A stretch of 64,000 nt of DNA from Bdellovibrionales bacterium. GTDB lineage: Bacteria; Bdellovibrionota; Bdellovibrionia; Bdellovibrionales; Bdellovibrionaceae. The notes under the pieces are model-generated. The model saw nothing but the letters and a program-made list of their open reading frames with translations, made no database searches and had not been told where the DNA came from. Location: positions 135,316 through 199,315 of the forward strand of contig SXSU01000092.1 of NCBI GenBank assembly GCA_005793345.1. Direction: 5' to 3'. The number at the start of each line of letters is the position of its first letter. The first letter of the stretch is position 1. Position numbers and translations under genes: made by a program. Below, in pieces: positions 18,864 to 27,173 of this stretch.

Positions 18864-20441
18864 GTGCTTCATGCAAGTATAAATAAATCAGTAAATCGAA
18901 TTAACTTTAATTTACTTCACTGGGTAATTTATTCTGTTATTATTATTTATGCATTTTTTTTATTTGCAATAGTGATTGCCCCTTTTTTTCAAAAAGATTT
19001 TTTTCATCCAACGTTATTAATCCCAATTTTTCTCTTGATTGCTTTTAGTGAATTCATTATGAGTATTTTTTTATGGAATTTTGAAAAATTTAAACAAAAT
19101 TATGAATCAATTTTAATTCTATTTATTTTAAATTCAATTGTTATTACAACAATGCTTTCCTTCACTGGTTGGCATCATTCGATAGTTTTTATTTTGTATT
19201 TAGTAAATATAGTTGGCTGTGGGATTATCATTATTGGAGATGGTAGTTTTTGGATCGCCGTTTTTTCATCAATTGGTTTTAATTTAGCAGTTTTAGTTGG
19301 TCCTGAATTTAATGGATTAGAAACTATTTTATATTTAGCCTTAAATAATATTAGTTTTTTCTTAGCTTCAAGTTTAACTTCATTTGTGAGTAATGAGTTT
19401 TTAGATATTGAAAATAAATTAAATAAAATCACTGTCGATTTAAATAGTTTAAAAAATATTCATGAATTAGTTTTAAAAAATATTCCGTCTGCTGTAATCG
19501 CAATCGATGGTACTGGAAAATTCCATGCCTTCAATGATAATTTAAAAGACATTTCTAATTCGCATGAATTTGAAGAAAAATTAAAACATATAAATTTTCA
19601 AAATAGTGAGTCAGAATTTCGAATTAAAAATGGAAATCATAAATTTAATTATTTTCGCGTAAAAAAAGGCGAGCTCAATATAAAAAATCAAACTATGCAA
19701 TCGTTTGCCCAATTGTATGTCATTGATGATATTACAGAAATTAAAAACATTGAATGGAATATGCGCGAGCAAGAGAAACTTGCAGCAGTAGGAAAACTTG
19801 CCGCAGGTATTGCACACGAAATTCGTAATCCCCTAGCTAGTATCAGTGGAAGTGTCCAATTACTATCACAACAAGCTCATTCAGATGAAGATAGGAAATT
19901 ATTTAATATTGTGATCAAAGAAACAGATCGTTTAAACTCCCTCATATCTGATTTTTTAAACTATTCTCGCCCCCTAGAAAAACCTACTGAAAAAATAAAT
20001 CTCTCAAAAATTTTAATGGAAGTTTTAGATTTATTAAAATTCGATAAAAAATTAAACTCTAATGTTAAACTAAATTTTGAAATAAATGATAATTTATACA
20101 TTTATGGTTATGGCGATAAATTAAAACAATCTTTTCTAAATATTATTATAAATGCATATCATGCAATGGAAAAATCTGCAGTTTTAAATTTAGATATTAA
20201 ATTAGTATCAAAATCTAATGGTATTGAGTTTTCTGTTAAAGATACTGGAAGTGGTATGAATGACGAAGTTAAAAGACGATTATTTGAACCATTTTTTACA
20301 ACCAAAAGTCGAGGCACTGGTCTTGGTCTGGCTGTTACACATAAAATCTTTGAAGCTCATAATGCCTCGATCTTAGTAGAGAGTGAAGTGGGTCAAGGCA
20401 CTCTTTTCGTGATAACTTTTCCGAATAGTGTTATAGTTTAA
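18864..20441 (+). CDS. pilS: Sensor histidine kinase PilS
   Basis: A 525-residue protein when started at GTG 18864, one base after the pilC stop, with GAGGGGGA just upstream. The longer frame back to 18807 lies inside pilC. The N-terminal third has six membrane helices, then a PAS-like segment (about residues 190-300), a HisKA domain with AHEIRNPLASISGS and a HATPase domain with NIIINAYHAM, DTGSGM and RGTGLGLAVTHK. In other bacteria PilS phosphorylates PilR to control pilin transcription from a sigma-54 promoter; its place directly between pilC and pilR supports that here. Confidence 0.92.
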   Translation: MLHASINKSVNRINFNLLHWVIYSVIIIYAFFLFAIVIAPFFQKDFFHPTLLIPIFLLIAFSEFIMSIFLWNFEKFKQNYESILILFILNSIVITTMLSFTGWHHSIVFILYLVNIVGCGIIIIGDGSFWIAVFSSIGFNLAVLVGPEFNGLETILYLALNNISFFLASSLTSFVSNEFLDIENKLNKITVDLNSLKNIHELVLKNIPSAVIAIDGTGKFHAFNDNLKDISNSHEFEEKLKHINFQNSESEFRIKNGNHKFNYFRVKKGELNIKNQTMQSFAQLYVIDDITEIKNIEWNMREQEKLAAVGKLAAGIAHEIRNPLASISGSVQLLSQQAHSDEDRKLFNIVIKETDRLNSLISDFLNYSRPLEKPTEKINLSKILMEVLDLLKFDKKLNSNVKLNFEINDNLYIYGYGDKLKQSFLNIIINAYHAMEKSAVLNLDIKLVSKSNGIEFSVKDTGSGMNDEVKRRLFEPFFTTKSRGTGLGLAVTHKIFEAHNASILVESEVGQGTLFVITFPNSVIV

Positions 20442-20505
20442 GGGATAGTTGAAAAATTATAATAATTTTTTGAGAATTTTTGTTTGTACAACAAAGGAGT
20501 TTGTA

Positions 20506-21918
20506 ATGAAGTCTCGCATATTAGTAGTAGATGACGAAGAATCAATTCGCGAGTTTTTAGATATAATGCTTCGTAAAGAAGGTTATGAAGTTACTACTGC
20601 TGAAGATGGTCAAAAAGCAATTGAGCTTTTAAAGAAAAAAACTGTTGATATGATCATTTCTGATTTACAAATGCCAAATGTAACAGGTATGGAGTTGTTA
20701 AAACATGTTAAGACAAATTATCCCGACGTGATGTTTTTGATGATTACTGCATTTGGTTCAACTGAAAATGCAGTGGAAGCAATGAAAATTGGTGCCTATG
20801 ATTACATTACAAAACCGTTCAAACTAGATGAAGTTCGTTTAAATATCTATAATGCATTAAAAAGTAGAAACTTAGAGGTTGAAAATAGAGTTTTAAAGAA
20901 AGAACTTGTTAAAGAGAGTTCATTTCAAAATATTATCGGAAACTCAGAACCGATGCACAGAATTTTTGATTTAGTGAGAAGAGTTTCTCAAGCTCCAACA
21001 AACGTTTTAATAACTGGTGAGTCGGGAACAGGTAAAGAGGTTGTAGCAAAAGCAATTCATTATAATGGTCCACTTAAAGATAAACCATTTGTGACAGTAA
21101 ATTGTGGAGCAATTCCTGAAAATTTAATGGAATCAGAAATGTTTGGTCACAAAAAAGGATCTTTTACAGGAGCCATTATAGATAAATCTGGTTTATTTGA
21201 AGTTGCAGATGGTGGAACCTTATTTTTAGATGAAGTTGGTGAATTACCTTTATCGATACAAGTGAAGTTGCTACGTGCTATTCAAGAGAGAATAATCAGA
21301 AGAGTAGGTGCTACTGAAGATATAAAAGTTGAAGTGCGAATAATAGCTGCGACCAATAGAGATTTAGAAAAAATGGTTAGTGAAGGTGGTTTCAGACAAG
21401 ATTTATATTATAGGTTAAATGTTATAAATATTTTAACTCCTCCGTTAAGAGATAGAAGAGATGATATTCCAATACTTGCTACTCATTTTTTAAAAAAATA
21501 TGCTGATCGTTTAAATAAACCTATCAATACAATAAGTATTGAAGCGATGGAGATGTTAAAAAAATATGACTATCCTGGAAACGTAAGAGAACTAGAAAAT
21601 GTAATTGAACGAACAGTGGCTTTAGAGGCAGGTAATACAATTTTATTAGAAAGTTTGCCACCAATAGTAAATACTCCAAATGGTCGAAAAATGGTAAACA
21701 CTGCGGAAATTGAAATCGGACCAGAAGGAATAGATATAGATAAAATTATTGGTCAAATTGAAAAAGAATTACTAATAAAGGCAATTCATGCAGCAAATGG
21801 CGTTAAAAAGCGTGCTGCAAAACTATTGCATATTACATTTAGATCAATGAGATACAGAGTTGAAAAATATGGCCTAGGTGTTGTTGATGATGAAGATGAA
21901 GGCGAAGAATCAGCTTAG
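20506..21918 (+). CDS. pilR: Sigma-54-dependent response regulator PilR
   Basis: A 470-residue NtrC-type regulator started at ATG 20506, with AAAGGAG 5-6 bases upstream; an upstream in-frame ATG at 20449 would add 19 residues of non-domain sequence. Receiver domain with D53 (MIISDLQMP) and K104. AAA+ domain with GESGTGKE (171-178) and the sigma-54 contact loop as GSFTGA (218-223), a known natural variant of GAFTGA. The C-terminal Fis-type helix-turn-helix contains KKRAAKLLHITFRSMRYRVE. Highly acidic tail (DDEDEGEE). It is the partner of PilS and probably activates pilin genes located elsewhere. Confidence 0.93.
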   Translation: MKSRILVVDDEESIREFLDIMLRKEGYEVTTAEDGQKAIELLKKKTVDMIISDLQMPNVTGMELLKHVKTNYPDVMFLMITAFGSTENAVEAMKIGAYDYITKPFKLDEVRLNIYNALKSRNLEVENRVLKKELVKESSFQNIIGNSEPMHRIFDLVRRVSQAPTNVLITGESGTGKEVVAKAIHYNGPLKDKPFVTVNCGAIPENLMESEMFGHKKGSFTGAIIDKSGLFEVADGGTLFLDEVGELPLSIQVKLLRAIQERIIRRVGATEDIKVEVRIIAATNRDLEKMVSEGGFRQDLYYRLNVINILTPPLRDRRDDIPILATHFLKKYADRLNKPINTISIEAMEMLKKYDYPGNVRELENVIERTVALEAGNTILLESLPPIVNTPNGRKMVNTAEIEIGPEGIDIDKIIGQIEKELLIKAIHAANGVKKRAAKLLHITFRSMRYRVEKYGLGVVDDEDEGEESA

Positions 21919-21956
21919 TTCAGTAGATTTTTTTCGTCCGCAATTGGAAAAAAAAT

Positions 21957-22042
21957 ACGGGGTGATTAATAAGCACCCCGTCAAACAATAAAAAAATGAA
22001 AATAATTACACGTGCGAGCAGAATTAATCAGGATTGATTATT
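21957..22042 (+). repeat. Composite palindromic repeat, degenerate copy (HP2 plus shortened HP3)
   Basis: HP2 survives as ACGGGGTG (21957-21964) and CACCCCGT (21974-21981). HP3 is recognisable by GAAAATAATTACACGTG and CAGAATTAATCAGGATTG, but its centre is deleted, so the palindrome is broken. It sits between the convergent pilR and 22038-22613 genes and reaches the stop codon of the latter. Confidence 0.65.
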
Positions 22043-22613
22043 TATGATGGGTATTATTGCCAGAAGAGGATTTAGATGTATTACTGAAGAATTTTTTACA
22101 CAAAGATTTTAATACTTTTTTTAGGTCTTTGTTTTCTTCTTCGTCTTCTTCTTCGGATTTGAGTTTGGATTTGCCTTTGACATTTTCAGAATATTTATTA
22201 TCGGCACAAGATTTTGGTGTTAACTCGTACTTCGTTCCGGGGTTCTCGATTCCGTGGGGACCATGATATTCAATGGAAGTAACATTACAAGTTTTATCTA
22301 AATATACATCCGAAAATTCATTTTCAGTTGAAGTGGATATATTTTTGTATTCAAAAAATGCCCTCTTTTTTTTCTCTACTTTAGCTTCACTTAAACCATT
22401 TGGATAATAATAAAAATTTTGCGATTCGGACTCACATTGATAAGTCTTAACTGGGTTTTTGAATCCCTTTATACTTTTATCAAGTAAATCACAATTTGAT
22501 TTTATACTAAGTTTTTCTTTGATTTTAGTAATCTCTGGTTCACACTTAAAATTACTATTTGCCAACGTAAATTGAGTTAGCATCAAGCAAAATATTCCAA
22601 TCAAAATTTTCAT
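22038..22613 (-). CDS. Small secreted protein of unknown function
   Basis: Not recognised. The 191-residue product begins with a clear signal peptide (MKILIGIFCLMLTQFTLANS) and has six cysteines after it, in keeping with an exported, disulfide-bonded protein. An acidic run (SEEEDEEENKD, around residue 157) precedes a basic, Ser/His-rich tail (SSSGNNTHHK). ATG 22613 is preferred over the upstream GTG 22622 because it gives the better signal peptide and an AAAGGTGG site at normal distance. The 3' end touches a decayed palindromic repeat. Confidence 0.6.
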   Translation of the reverse strand: MKILIGIFCLMLTQFTLANSNFKCEPEITKIKEKLSIKSNCDLLDKSIKGFKNPVKTYQCESESQNFYYYPNGLSEAKVEKKKRAFFEYKNISTSTENEFSDVYLDKTCNVTSIEYHGPHGIENPGTKYELTPKSCADNKYSENVKGKSKLKSEEEDEEENKDLKKVLKSLCKKFFSNTSKSSSGNNTHHK

Positions 22614-22794
22614 ACTGACCACCTTTTTTGAATTTATAAGTCTATTTTACAATTCGCAAAGTTATTTAACCAGCAACCTAATTAATTTTCTTTAAGCTAA
22701 TCGAGTTTAAAGATCTTTAATCAAAGTTTGAATTGCAAAATGAATAAAATAATTAACTCAATTCAATCGTGCAGAGTTCAGAAACGAGAGTCAA

Positions 22795-23129
22795 ATGCTT
22801 TCAAAGCAAAAAATATTTAAAGATGGTAACCAACCCGTTACAGATTGGCTAAAATCACTTCGTAATAAAACTGCAATTGCTAGATTCGTTCACGACTGGA
22901 AAGGGTTGAGAAGGGCAATTTTTGTGATTCCAAACTCTATGGTTAAGGGGTTTGTGAATTACGTTTTACTTTCGGCAGCGGATTTAGAGTTTATTTTAGA
23001 TTGGATGACGATCGAATCGTTGTATTATTAATTGGAGGAGATAAATCTTCTCAAAACAAAGTTATTAAATTAGCTCAAGAGTATTGGTCGGTTTATTTAA
23101 GGAGAACTCAAGATAAAAAAAGTGAATAA
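22795..23129 (+). pseudogene. Decayed HigB/RelE-type (Gp49-like) toxin gene
   Basis: Two frames together read as a Gp49-like (HigB-type) mRNA interferase toxin. Frame one starts at ATG 22795 with KIFKDGNQPVTDWLKSLRNK and TAIAR; after one lost base near 22884-22886 the match continues in the frame of 22887 as RSRLERVEKGNF, ELRFTFGSGFRVYF and RIVVLLIGGDKSSQNKVIKL, ending at TAA 23127. A second lesion is an in-frame TAA at 22944 inside the GxGVxELR segment. Intact relatives are about 110 residues. The antitoxin remnant follows at once. Two independent lesions make function very unlikely. Confidence 0.85.
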
Positions 23130-23130
23130 A

Positions 23131-23250
23131 GTGAGTGTTTCTTACCGCGAGAGTTTGATTTAAGGTTTACGAGGCGATGAAGAGGTTCAACTTGAATATA
23201 TTAAAACTAACTTTGAAGAAAATGGTGATATTCCAGCTGCAAATCTTTTC
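23131..23250 (+). pseudogene. Remnant of HigA-type antitoxin gene, 3' part lost
   Basis: Starting at GTG 23131, 1 base after the toxin-like stop, the frame reads VSVSYRESLI, an in-frame TAA at 23161, then GLRGDEEVQLEYIKTNFEEN and GDIPAANL. This matches the N-terminal pattern of the short antitoxins paired with Gp49-like toxins (a YxExLIxxLxDxExAxxYL segment). The helix-turn-helix part that should follow is absent: from about 23247 the sequence instead reads, on the other strand, as a transposase fragment. The gene is broken by both a stop and a replacement. Confidence 0.65.
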
Positions 23251-23460
23251 AAACTCTCGAGATTTTCTTCCATATTTTTTTAAATCAATCAATCTCATCA
23301 TTGGAATAAAAGTTTTATTACAGTGGAGGCATTTCAATCTTTGTAAAAGTACACTCACCTCTCCAATTGAAGTTTTTAATTTTCTAAAGCTAGAGCTGTG
23401 AATATGATTTCTTTTAGATTGACATCGAGGACAACTCGCTCCTGATTTTATAAATAACCC
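23245..23460 (-). pseudogene. Transposase N-terminal fragment with zinc-binding cysteines
   Basis: On the minus strand one frame is open from 23460 and encodes CPRCQ, then a helix-rich stretch with IGEVSVLLQRLKCLHCNKTF, and then IDLKKYGRKSREFEK. Two CxxC pairs plus a GEV strand are the usual start of several DDE transposase families with an N-terminal zinc ribbon. No catalytic domain follows; the frame runs into the antisense of the antitoxin remnant. It is a scrap, and its family cannot be fixed from this piece. Confidence 0.5.
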
Positions 23461-23593
23461 CTATAGGCACGATCAAATTAGCTATGAAAAATTTAGCAGA
23501 ATGTTAACTTCAACTTCAGTTTCAAAAAGTACAAAAGTTCATAAGTAATAATTAAACAAAATAAAATTATTATACATAAAAAATCATTTACAG

Positions 23594-23622
23594 GCCTGAA
23601 CTTCGATAGCTCAGGCTTTTTT
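23594..23622 (+). terminator. Rho-independent terminator
   Basis: GCCTGA (23594-23599) pairs with TCAGGC (23611-23616) around an 11-nt loop and is followed directly by six Ts. It lies 465 bases beyond the decayed toxin and probably once ended the toxin-antitoxin or a following gene's transcript. Confidence 0.75.
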
Positions 23623-23651
23623 ATTTTTAAAATCAACAGGAGTTATTTAAA

Positions 23652-23837
23652 ATGGATATACAAAATCCAACAATCGGTTATTTCAAATATAAAAGAATTT
23701 ATGGAGCCGTAGCCAGATATTCAAAACTAACACAAGTATCGGTTATCATCACTTATTTTGAAAATGAAAGTTTGGTTCATTCCAAGAAAAACTGGGAAAT
23801 GCTTCGTCTTCTTGGTGATGACGGTGCCAATTTATAG
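23652..23837 (+). CDS. Possible short gene or truncated gene start, unknown
   Basis: A 61-codon frame with a good ribosome site (CAGGAG, 9 bases before ATG 23652) just after a terminator, so it looks like a real gene start. The last third overlaps the 3' end of the gene on the other strand, and the product resembles nothing I recognise. It may be a gene cut short at the edge of an insertion. Of the two overlapping frames, the minus-strand one is longer and better supported. Confidence 0.3.
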   Translation: MDIQNPTIGYFKYKRIYGAVARYSKLTQVSVIITYFENESLVHSKKNWEMLRLLGDDGANL

Positions 23838-24651
23838 AGGCTTCATTGGATGGAAAAATTGTAGAAGGGTAATTGCCAACATCTATTACGTACGAAAAAA
23901 CCATTCCGGATTGAGAGGTTACTAAGAACTTACTTACGACATGTGGAGCGTTTTCTGTCGATCCATCGATATCTATAACTTTTGATCTTGGGATTGCCAA
24001 AAACTCAAATGCGGCTCTGAATAAAGTAGCGTGTGTTCTGCAAAAACTGTAACCATCGGGCCATTGAAACCTCTTAAATGTTGCGAGGGCAGAGTTTACA
24101 ATACAAGAAATAGCAAGCATCACTTCGCCTTTGGAATATTCTCTGCAGGGATTCGCAATTCCTTGAGCCATGCGCTTAAAATCTGAAGCATTATTGACCA
24201 TCAAATCCACTAATTGACCCACTGGGTGCTCTTGATAGCTGGACTCGTCTCTTTGCCTTTCTGTGACCTTTCTGCCAAATAATATTTCTTTGATCTCATC
24301 GCCCCAGTCAGATCCCACACTAAAAGAATCTCCCGGTTTGAAAACTATGCCGAGCTTTTTGTCGACATAATTCACTTGTTCTTCAGCTACGGGAATAAAT
24401 TGGGTAGTGTTGGAATTTTCAGAACTCCTGTCAAAAGATTTTGCATTGGCATTTTTGGTCGCACAAGTTCCAACCCACGGATTCACATATAATCCATTTT
24501 GGCAGTGACAGTCTACGTCAGCTCCTGCTTTCAAGCATAGCCTCTGATAGACTTTGTCTTTATTGTGTTGTGCAGATAAGATACAACAATATGTAGTGAG
24601 AATAAACCCAAGAAAAATGGAACCGTTTCTCTTGGAAAGATTCGATCCCAT
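23749..24651 (-). CDS. Secreted protein of unknown function, possibly acquired
   Basis: Not recognised. From ATG 24651 the product is 300 residues with a signal peptide (IFLGFILTTYCCILSA). The frame stays open to 24792, but that extension adds a second hydrophobic block and a poorer N-terminus; no clear ribosome site decides the start. Just after the signal the pattern CLKAGADVDCHCQNG looks like a disulfide-bonded motif. The middle contains ANPCREYSKGEVMLAISCIV and YSFCRTHATLFRAAFEFLAI, which may form a small helical domain with paired cysteines. Its base composition is visibly richer in G and C than the flanking core genes, a sign of transfer. It lies between toxin-antitoxin debris and recombinase debris. 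Confidence 0.55.
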   Translation of the reverse strand: MGSNLSKRNGSIFLGFILTTYCCILSAQHNKDKVYQRLCLKAGADVDCHCQNGLYVNPWVGTCATKNANAKSFDRSSENSNTTQFIPVAEEQVNYVDKKLGIVFKPGDSFSVGSDWGDEIKEILFGRKVTERQRDESSYQEHPVGQLVDLMVNNASDFKRMAQGIANPCREYSKGEVMLAISCIVNSALATFKRFQWPDGYSFCRTHATLFRAAFEFLAIPRSKVIDIDGSTENAPHVVSKFLVTSQSGMVFSYVIDVGNYPSTIFPSNEASINWHRHHQEDEAFPSFSWNEPNFHFQNK

Positions 24652-24792
24652 TTGGAAGAAGCTGCCAATTGAATTCAAACTCATCTTGCAACCAATTATT
24701 GCAAAGGATATCAACATATCTGTTTGAAACATTGCAATTACTACTATTAGTCTTCTCAAAATTTTAAAGGTCATAGAACTCATTATTTGCAA

Positions 24793-25058
24793 TAATTAAG
24801 CCTGAAAATGAACACACACAAAAGAAGGGCCGGAGATTTTTGCCTCCACCTTACTGAAAAGATACCTTAAACTCGTTCGATCAGATTGATTGTTAACACA
24901 CTAGTTTTTAATGAAGCCCAGGGCGTTAACTGAAACAGGGGGACACTGTCTCAGTTCAATACAAAATATTGTAGGGTGATTATCAGGGTGAGATATTCAA
25001 ACAGATAAGGGGTACGAGGCCCCTTCCTTGACTATTCTTGCAATTGCGAAAAAACTAA
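24793..25058. other. Non-coding stretch with two hairpins beside recombinase remnant
   Basis: No gene seen. One hairpin is 24928-24956: AACTGAAACAG and CTGTCTCAGTT pair at 10 of 11 positions around a GGGGACA loop. A second is AAGGGG/CCCCTT at 25007-25025. The motif GGGGGAC (24938-24944) recurs inverted as GTCCCCC at 25064-25070, so the pair could be old insertion-element or recombination-site ends. No function can be assigned. Confidence 0.4.
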
Positions 25059-25457
25059 AAAAAGTCCCCCTCAGGATTAATGATTAAGTCGGCGGCACTC
25101 AAGTATATTGAGACAAGTTTTATCAAAACGATCCGTGAATTACTTTGCAATGAAAACAACCCTATTATTAAGTCTCAAATTATTCATAAAATTGTATCAA
25201 AGATTTTAGTCACTCCAGATGGTATGGAGGTGCATTTTCATATTGGATAAGACTATTACAAGAGAGAACTCGATCTAACGGGCTCTCGCTTGATTCAAGG
25301 GACAAATGAATTAACAAAAATAGCTCAGCATGAAAAATCTGAAAGGCAAGTTTTAAAGTTCAGGAAAAGAAGTCAGCCACTCGAAAAGTATTTAGCAACT
25401 AGTTCGAACAGCTTGACAAGTGGTGACCTCAGGGCGCAGTTGCGCAATGTTAGCTAA
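25059..25457 (+). pseudogene. C-terminal remnant of a serine recombinase
   Basis: One frame reads SAALKYIETSFIKTIREL, then IIKSQIIHKIVSKILVTPDG and MEVHFHIG, which is the pattern found near the C-terminus of large serine recombinases (the I/V-K-I-x-V strand with FxxG end). It reaches an in-frame TAA at 25248, then stays open for 68 more codons (DYYKRELDLTGSRL onward) to TAA 25455-25457. No catalytic domain precedes it. The second part overlaps the ATG of the next gene by 11 bases, suggesting the two were once translationally coupled. Whether the internal stop is a lesion or a true end is unclear. Confidence 0.55.
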
Positions 25458-25932
25458 CCACCATGATATTATTCAGTTTTCGTATTTAGTAAAAGAGGAT
25501 CTTCTAAGTAAAATCATACCTCTTTACAAGCAAGGGCTCTCTCTTCGCGATATTGCTAAACGCTTTGAAATTTCAAAAACTGCTGTTCGAAGTGAATTAC
25601 TTAAAGGTGGAATTACTTTAAGACAATCTTCCAGAGAACTGAAAGCGACCACTTGGAGAAAACCTGGAAAGATTTCAACGAAACCGCCGTATGGATTTTG
25701 TTACTTTGAAGGCGCTATTACCAAACACCCAAAAGAATATCCAACTTTACAAGTGATCTACAAAAAATGGAAATTGGGTGTTAATGCAAATTCCATTTCA
25801 GACCAACTCAATGAGAAAAAGATTCCATCACCAATGAATAAAGATTGGTCGTGGAATTCCGTGAAAAATATTATTGATCGCTTCAAAAATAAAAAAATTG
25901 TCAGCAAAGATGGAAAGTTGGAGTTGATGTAA
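25447..25932 (+). CDS. HTH plus recombinase-domain protein without catalytic domain
   Basis: A 161-residue protein from ATG 25447 (a GTG at 25420 is an alternative). The N-terminal half has a helix-turn-helix (IIPLYKQGLSLRDIAKRFEI followed by SKTAVRSELLKGG). The C-terminal half matches the Recombinase (PF07508-type) DNA-binding domain of large serine recombinases: PPYGFCYFEG, then IYKKWKLGVNANSISDQLNE, KKIPSP and WSWNSVKNIIDRF. There is no N-terminal resolvase domain. A separate catalytic resolvase is encoded two genes downstream, so the functions appear split across polypeptides. It probably binds DNA and may act with that resolvase. Confidence 0.75.
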   Translation: MLANHHDIIQFSYLVKEDLLSKIIPLYKQGLSLRDIAKRFEISKTAVRSELLKGGITLRQSSRELKATTWRKPGKISTKPPYGFCYFEGAITKHPKEYPTLQVIYKKWKLGVNANSISDQLNEKKIPSPMNKDWSWNSVKNIIDRFKNKKIVSKDGKLELM

Positions 25933-26005
25933 AAAAATAAATGGAAGTTAAAGATCAAATATTAACAAAAAATAATTTTTTAAATTTAACAATAGGAGGA
26001 TCTAA

Positions 26006-26248
26006 ATGAATTTAGATAAACTTTTTGATTGGGTGATAGTTATCGTAATTGGATTTGCAACTGCGGGGCACTTGGATACACTCACCAATTGGGTTTACCG
26101 AGCTCAAGCTAAACTTGTGTATGAGTCTCGCGCCTCGAATTGGGGCAATCCAAGTATTTTTAAAGACACAAATTCTAAAACTTCAAATTCAAAAAGCTTG
26201 AAGTTCAATAACAAAACAACTACTTTCAAAGGAGGTACAAATGACTAA
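26006..26248 (+). CDS. Small single-span membrane protein in recombinase operon
   Basis: An 80-residue product with one membrane helix (WVIVIVIGFATAGHLDTL, about residues 9-26) and a polar Ser/Asn/Lys-rich tail. The ribosome site AGGAGG lies just upstream of ATG 26006. Its end overlaps the resolvase start by 8 bases, so the two are probably translated together. I do not recognise the family; small membrane proteins of this kind are not a normal part of recombinase modules. Confidence 0.6.
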   Translation: MNLDKLFDWVIVIVIGFATAGHLDTLTNWVYRAQAKLVYESRASNWGNPSIFKDTNSKTSNSKSLKFNNKTTTFKGGTND

Positions 26249-26969
26249 AAAGGTTTTTTTATACGCTAGGGTAAGTACGACGGAGCAACAAAGTGGGTTA
26301 GAATCTCAAGTTCGCACACTGAAGGAATACTGTCGTCTAAACAACATAACGGACTTCGAGCTTTTTGCCGACGAAGGGGTCTCTGGAACAAAATCCTCTA
26401 GACCCGCACTCGACAGAATGATGGAGGCCGTTAGAAGAGGTGAGGCATCACATCTGGTTGTTTATTCGTTCAGTAGATTTGCTAGAAGTGTAACTCATAT
26501 GCTTCAGGGGTTAGAGGAATTGAAAAAGACGGGAACTAATTTTGTAAGCTTAACGGAAAGAGTAGATACTGAGAGTCCGATTGGAAAAGCTGTATTCGTG
26601 ATAATAAGTGCGATCGCACAATTGGAACGAGATTTGATCGTTGAGCGTGTTAAAAATGGATTAAAAAATGCGCGAGAAAAAGGAAAGTTACTGGGTCGAG
26701 CGAAAAAAAGAGATTCTGTTCTTATCAGAAAATTATTAGATGCTGGTTTAAGTTTTAGAAAAATATCTGTGATCGCAAAAACCTCACACGGTTCAGTTAA
26801 TGCCGAAGCGCAAGCTTACAAAAAAGATAAAGCAAAGAAGAAGGAACAAGAACTTTTAACTTTGCAAAGTAATGTAGAATCTCTAGATCAACTTTCCATT
26901 CAAAACTCAACAGTAATATCTGATTTAAACCCAGAGCCTAATCCCATCGCTTACCCAAAGGTTGCATAG
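26241..26969 (+). CDS. Serine resolvase/invertase family recombinase
   Basis: A 242-residue small serine recombinase. The catalytic domain begins VFLYARVSTTEQQ, with the nucleophile Ser12 in the YARVS motif, followed by DEGVSGTKSSRPALDRMM and VVYSFSRFARS with the usual active-site arginines. The long E helix is ISAIAQLERDLIVERVKNGL. A Hin/resolvase-type helix-turn-helix (LLDAGLSFRKISVIAKTSHG) follows and then a 60-residue polar tail longer than in most resolvases. It cuts and rejoins DNA through a Ser-DNA link. Ribosome site AGGAGG is inside the preceding gene. It is the only intact catalytic recombinase besides the IS transposase. Confidence 0.92.
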   Translation: MTKKVFLYARVSTTEQQSGLESQVRTLKEYCRLNNITDFELFADEGVSGTKSSRPALDRMMEAVRRGEASHLVVYSFSRFARSVTHMLQGLEELKKTGTNFVSLTERVDTESPIGKAVFVIISAIAQLERDLIVERVKNGLKNAREKGKLLGRAKKRDSVLIRKLLDAGLSFRKISVIAKTSHGSVNAEAQAYKKDKAKKKEQELLTLQSNVESLDQLSIQNSTVISDLNPEPNPIAYPKVA

Positions 26970-27173
26970 CCGTATATTGAAACCCCATGATTTAAAACAT
27001 GAGGGACAATGTTTAATATAATTAAAAAGTTTTTAATCACATATTTTCAAATGGTAGAATTTCATTTCATCCATTTGATCCTATATTATTTTAAGTATCC
27101 ATTAAGTTTTGATATCAATAAAATAAATTCAATTCGTTCAATAAATCATTTTATACTGAAATAGGTGCTATTA

